From Pseudomonadota bacterium (GTDB lineage Bacteria; Pseudomonadota; Alphaproteobacteria; Sphingomonadales; Sphingomonadaceae): a stretch of DNA of 5,128 nt. Within the stretch, counting starts at the first letter, position 1; every line of letters begins with the position of its first letter. Below are positions 5,020 through 5,128 of this stretch, one piece after another. Location of the stretch: assembly GCA_947474905.1 (NCBI GenBank), contig CANJKQ010000110.1, positions 1 to 5,128 on the forward strand, in the 5' to 3' direction. The notes below the pieces were generated by a model. It worked only from the letters and a program-made list of their open reading frames with translations. It was not told the origin of the DNA and made no database searches. A program made the position numbers and the translations under genes.

Positions 5020-5128
5020 ATGGCGCGGTTCATTTTCATCACCGGCGGCGTGGTCTCCTCCCTGGGCAAAGGTCTCGCTTCAGCCGCACTCGGCGCGCTG
5101 CTGCAGGCGCGCGGCTTCAAGGTGCGGC
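5020..5128 (+). CDS. pyrG: CTP synthase, N-terminal start (cut by window edge)
   Basis: PyrG makes CTP from UTP, ATP and glutamine in the cytoplasm, the last step of pyrimidine nucleotide synthesis. Only 36 codons are present (full length is about 540-550). The translation [18 protein letters not shown] (1-18) is the near-invariant opening of the amidoligase domain, with the ATP-binding loop [10 protein letters not shown] (9-18), and continues [18 protein letters not shown]. The ATG at 5020 is preceded by AGGCGG (5006-5011) with 8 nt of spacing. Another ATG at 5012 is out of frame and is rejected. It lies 84 nt downstream of secG on the same strand. secG-pyrG adjacency is common in alphaproteobacteria, so co-transcription is plausible despite the intervening hairpin. 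Confidence 0.96.
   Translation, partial: MARFIFITGGVVSSLGKGLASAALGALLQARGFKVR

Overview
The window comes from a high-GC alphaproteobacterial chromosome, most likely a member of the Sphingomonadales (Sphingomonas, Sphingopyxis or a relative). This rests on the protein style, on the N-terminal signature of the small SH3-like protein (residues 43-60), which I associate with sphingomonad cell-wall hydrolases, and on the two intergenic repeat types. The genus call is inference; no rRNA or other decisive marker is present.

Left part (1-4315, minus strand). Six genes lie head to tail and, in transcription order, read marR-type regulator, SH3-like protein, argC, zwf, pgl, edd (cut by the left edge). 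The first four overlap one another: by 65 nt (if the TTG start is right), 4 nt (ATGA) and 8 nt. This fits one translationally coupled transcript. The zwf-pgl and pgl-edd junctions are instead gaps of 152 and 107 nt, and each gap is filled by a hairpin-rich repeat. Zwf, Pgl and Edd carry out the first three steps of the Entner-Doudoroff route: glucose-6-phosphate to 6-phosphogluconolactone, to 6-phosphogluconate, to 2-keto-3-deoxy-6-phosphogluconate. This route is the main glycolytic pathway in many sphingomonads. ArgC is the third step of arginine synthesis and is metabolically unrelated, although both ArgC and Zwf are tied to NADP(H).

Divergent control region (4316-4512). This 197-bp gap separates the marR-led operon from secG. 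It holds a 19-bp imperfect palindrome upstream of marR, a possible operator. I see no convincing sigma-70 promoter on either strand.

Right part (4513-5128, plus strand). secG encodes the small membrane subunit of the Sec translocon and has a long Ala/Pro-rich tail. A hairpin with an AT-rich loop follows it, then the first 36 codons of pyrG (CTP synthase), cut by the right edge.

Most of the window is ordinary housekeeping content. The points that deserve attention are the four-hairpin element between zwf and pgl, the REP pair with compensatory stem changes before edd, the orphan SH3 domain with a non-ATG start inside the marR end, and the coupling of argC to the Entner-Doudoroff genes. I found no phage genes, transposase, CRISPR array, tRNA or rRNA, and no evidence for a wholly new system.
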